From contig JAEUWP010000225.1 in NCBI GenBank assembly GCA_018524725.1, positions 1 through 48,388 on the forward strand: DNA of 48,388 nt, written 5' to 3'. Shown piece after piece: positions 45,748-48,388 of this stretch; the first letter of the stretch is position 1, and the number at the start of each line of letters is the position of its first letter. Position numbers and translations under genes: made by a program. The notes beneath the pieces are model-generated. The model did not search any database. It saw only the letters and a program-made list of their open reading frames with translations, and was not told the DNA's origin. This DNA comes from Podaxis mareebaensis. Taxonomy: Eukaryota; Basidiomycota; Agaricomycetes; Agaricales; Agaricaceae.

Positions 45748-46215
45748 TCAAAAGTAGAGTCCACAGGCAACTTCATACTTGATGATGTGAGGGACAACCT
45801 CTGGTGGATACATCATGTAAGGATGGAGGAATACTATAGGTTCTCCAGTGTAAGGGATCATCTTCCATCCATGGGCCCAGGCAGAGTCAAAGTTGTTATG
45901 GATAGTCTGGACATATAACCTGTCAGGATCAAAGATGTGAGTGAAGGGAGTGTTCTCCCAAGCAATGCATAGGATTTCAGTCATCATACAGTCAGTGGAG
46001 TAGAATAGCAGTCCAGGTGTCAGCCAGTCTTCTGAGAATAGGGATGCATGGCCAGGAAGGCAATGATTGGTGAAGGCTTCATTGCAGTAGCAAACAGGGT
46101 TTTCAGTCAATATACCTGTATCTTGAGTGGTGTGGCAAGAGGTGTTGGGAAGTCCAAGTTCATGGACTAGGGCATTGTAGATAATGTTGTGGCAAGGGGT
46201 ACTAGGAGGGTTCAT
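45748..46215 (-). CDS. Unknown 155-residue protein in the CpG-depleted block
   Basis: An open frame encodes MNPPSTPCHNIIYNALVHEL, then TQDTGILTENPVCYCNEAF, LFSEDWLTPGLLFYSTDCMM, CIAWENTPFTHIFDPDRLYV and WKMIPYTGEPIVFLHPYMMY, ending VACGLYF. Composition is even and protein-like, and the frame survives despite total CpG loss. It may be the last exon of a larger gene. I do not recognise the family. Confidence 0.4.
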   Translation of the reverse strand: MNPPSTPCHNIIYNALVHELGLPNTSCHTTQDTGILTENPVCYCNEAFTNHCLPGHASLFSEDWLTPGLLFYSTDCMMTEILCIAWENTPFTHIFDPDRLYVQTIHNNFDSAWAHGWKMIPYTGEPIVFLHPYMMYPPEVVPHIIKYEVACGLYF

Positions 46216-46242
46216 AACAGTGTGTCCTCTGCATATTTCCAG

Positions 46243-46634
46243 TCCAATTCACAGGTGGATTACCTTAATTTGTACTACCCAACTTGGGATCAGCTGAGGA
46301 CTGTACTGGAGCAAGGCCTGTTTGGGTATGATTTCCAGTTTCTATTTGATCTGAGAACTCCATGCACTTGTTTTACTAGTGGACTTAATGTACCAGTTGC
46401 ATCATGATCAGGGATAAGGCCCTTGGGGATTTGACTGACAGTTTGACTGAGCTGTGGTCTGAGACATATCAGAACCCTGATCTAATCAACAGTGTCATTG
46501 ACAAGCTCTACATGCCTGCAGATCCTACCCTTAATCTAATCTGCCAGAAGAGTATTATTATGCTGGAGCACTCTGGTGATATGGTCTATCCCAGTACCAC
46601 CATCCCACCATCTCTCTGCTTCTCCTGGCCATAA
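46243..46634 (+). pseudogene. Unknown frameshifted coding fragment
   Basis: After a TTTCCAG acceptor the frame reads VDYLNLYYPTWDQLRTVLEQ, GLFGYDFQFLFDLRTP and GLNVPVAS, then shifts frame near 46,405 to ALGDLTDSLTELWSETYQNP, DLINSVIDKLYMPADPTLNL and ICQKSIIMLEHSGDMVYPS. The two halves look like one protein with a frameshift. It runs opposite to the neighbouring 155-residue frame. Confidence 0.4.
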
Positions 46635-47063
46635 GCCACAACCCACATGCAATGATCCTGGCAATTGATTTGGAAAACCAGGTGTTCTGCAAGGAACTTC
46701 CAGTGGAGTAAAGAGCATTGCAACACCTTTTCCAAATTCTTTGTGATAAAATTCTTCAGGAACTCCAGGTAACCCATACCATCACTCATAGAGTCAACCT
46801 CTCTTTGATGAAAGCATGTCCAAAGGCCACCCCTCTTGGAGACCAACTTTCTCAGTCTGAGGGAGATGCTATTTGAGTACACTGGTCAAAAGTTCAATGC
46901 CAACTTCAGCTTTGCCCACAATTGAGATGAAAGCAATCCCCCTGACAAAAGACCTGGAGGTGCCATCTGAGGTTATGAAGAACTCTTCCATATAAGCCAT
47001 TCCCAGGCTGCAACCCAAGACATCAAGGATTGGCTTAATGGAGAGGTCTTCCTGTATGTCCAT
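46586..47063 (-). pseudogene. Unknown minus-strand coding fragment
   Basis: Two overlapping minus-strand frames look protein-like: DIQEDLSIKPILDVLGCSLG with MEEFFITSDGTSRSFVRGIA (47,063-46,869), and LRKLVSKRGGLWTCFHQREV with LEFLKNFITKNLEKVLQ (46,882-46,586). They probably belong to one decayed gene with a frame break near 46,870. The 3' part overlaps the plus-strand fragment. No family is recognised. Confidence 0.35.
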
Positions 47064-47188
47064 ATTGTCACCTTGTATGTGTGTCCATGGCTGATAGTTC
47101 TACTATATGTAATAGGAAGGATAGTCTTGCATTCCCCACATTTGTGAACAGTACATGCACACATGTCCCTGTATTTGTAATATCATCC

Positions 47189-47689
47189 TCACCCCCATCA
47201 AGATAAAATCCGGGAGAAAGTACGTGATGATGTGGTTGAATTTGCTAAGACAACCACAGCTGAGAATTGGCTGCATGTGTTCAATAGCACAGTCTACTCG
47301 CACCTGGAAGGAGGAACTAACATTAAACAGTACCCACAATATGTATACACAGTCGGGGAGTTGGAACTTGATGGTGTGAAGGTAACCCAAGTGTTTGTCT
47401 GTTATCTCGGGGTGCGTGAAATATTCCTATATGTTGGTTATCGTGAGACTAAGAGTTTTTGAGTCTTTTGCAGAACCATGCAGACGTCTTAGAAATAGAT
47501 GGTGTACCGTATCATCTCAGACTGGTATTGGAGTCAGTGATACGATACTGGTCAAAAGCGACTGGCCTCCCCCCCAAAGCATGGGAATGTATTATAAGGA
47601 ATCTTCATTCACCCAGATGTGCTTATATTCTTCTACTTGACAGGTGTATCCCTGCGGGTATCCTACTCATTACTGACAATGCAGTGTAA
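47189..47689 (+). CDS. Unknown gene fragment across the CpG block edge
   Basis: Two exons join in phase over a 92-bp intron (47,382-47,473): KIREKVRDDVVEFAKTTTAE, NWLHVFNSTVYSHLEGGTNI and YTVGELELDGVK, then NHADVLEIDGVPYHLRLVLE and SVIRYWSKATGLPPKAWECI, ending at the stop 47,687-47,689. CpGs reappear within the first exon. Upstream exons were not found, so the start is unknown. No family is recognised. Confidence 0.4.
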
Positions 47690-48388
47690 GCCTTGGCAGA
47701 GGCTAAGTGGTTTGACCGCTGTCAGGTTCCAGAGAACAGTAGTGGATAGGCCCAATTGAAGATTTCAGGCTTCTAAATGTGTCTTTCCAGTTGTCAATGC
47801 TACTCCATCGTGCCATTTGCATCCTCTCTATTCAGTATATCGGTCCAATGCCTGTTCTATCAGTTCTCCTAGCACTTGTCCCTTAAGCACTCCAACAAAT
47901 ATACCTAATCCAATTGAGACCCCATGTACACTCATACCTTCCCAGCCGATTTAGCAGTGGTATCTCTGGCTCCATCATGACATGGGAAGCAACAGAGAGC
48001 TGAGAAACTGGGGCCGTTGCCAGCCAGTCATAGTCCGAGGGGCGAGAGGGTGAAGCTGACTGATGTTATGGGATGGAACCGGAGGAATCATGTACTAATG
48101 ATGAAACTTGAAGCTTGAAGCTCGAAACCTTGCCAATATCTTTCACAACAAGTGCCCTTATCAGGAGCCGAAATTAGTCTATTGTGCTGGTTGATTCCAC
48201 TGTTCAACATTGGACTGGCAAGGCATTTGCTACCCGAAGAAACGTGAACAGCTCTCTTCCCATCCCAACTTCAAGAAGAAGCGGAGTAACTGCTGAACAC
48301 CCACAAGAAAGTCATCAGCAGAAAGGCTGAAACTATACATACCAAAAAATATCAATACATATACTGAAATGTACTAAAAACCACAAAA
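47690..48388. other. Right-end sequence without visible gene
   Basis: CpG frequency is normal again. No exon, RNA gene or repeat was recognised; the last 60 bases are A-rich. Confidence 0.35.

Larger units (their letters stand above)
43577..47210. other. CpG-depleted block (one CpG in 3,634 bp)
   Basis: Reading every row, the only CG dinucleotide between the CG at 43,575 and the CG at 47,211 is at 44,727-44,728. TG and CA are abundant. The flanks return at once to ordinary CpG frequency. The pattern is that of long-term cytosine methylation and deamination confined to one block, as happens to silenced repeats in basidiomycetes. An alternative is a recent insertion from a CpG-poor source. Coding-like sequence lies on both strands inside it. 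Confidence 0.9.

Noticed and set aside
1..48388. CRISPR arrays, operons or ribosome binding sites
   Set aside because: The window is eukaryotic with spliced genes, and no regularly spaced short repeats were seen.

Overview
The window reads as nuclear DNA from a filamentous basidiomycete, most likely an Agaricomycete. Genes carry many 45-90 bp introns. A FunK1-type kinase, a Zn2Cys6 regulator with a fungal regulatory domain and telomere-type CCCTAA units (C-rich strand on +) are present. I cannot name the species.

Left end (1 to ~10,100) is subtelomeric in character. Two complete type I hammerhead ribozymes (416-492 and 853-934) each sit 25-35 bases before a short CCCCTAACCCC tract. The second tract caps a FunK1 kinase gene broken inside its coding sequence. 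This fits terminal (telomere-attaching) retroelements of the endonuclease-less Penelope-like type. To the right lie decayed, intron-retaining copies of housekeeping genes on the minus strand: a COPB2/SEC27 piece fused directly to the C-terminal half of the spliceosomal helicase BRR2, and an ankyrin-like fragment.

Middle (10,900 to 17,900): two direct copies of a ~1.4 kb block encoding a PD-(D/E)XK-like protein, one broken and one open, flank a multi-exon gene of unknown function; a small single-exon coding gene follows.

Housekeeping island (19,000 to 26,500) is compact and intact: an APH-like protein lacking both catalytic aspartates, a 505-residue protein with four CCHC modules, a glycolipid transfer protein, and, divergently from it across 106 bp, a 923-residue Zn2Cys6 factor with a 10-nt micro-exon. 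All splice phases of the last three close exactly.

Right part: a ~7.9 kb gene-poor stretch, a 479-residue MADS-box factor with a GC-AG intron, a second ~5.2 kb gene-poor stretch, a small single-pass membrane protein with a PPxY motif, then a 3.63 kb block (43,577-47,210) that holds only one CpG dinucleotide, with sharp edges. That block carries decayed coding sequence on both strands and is the most striking compositional anomaly.
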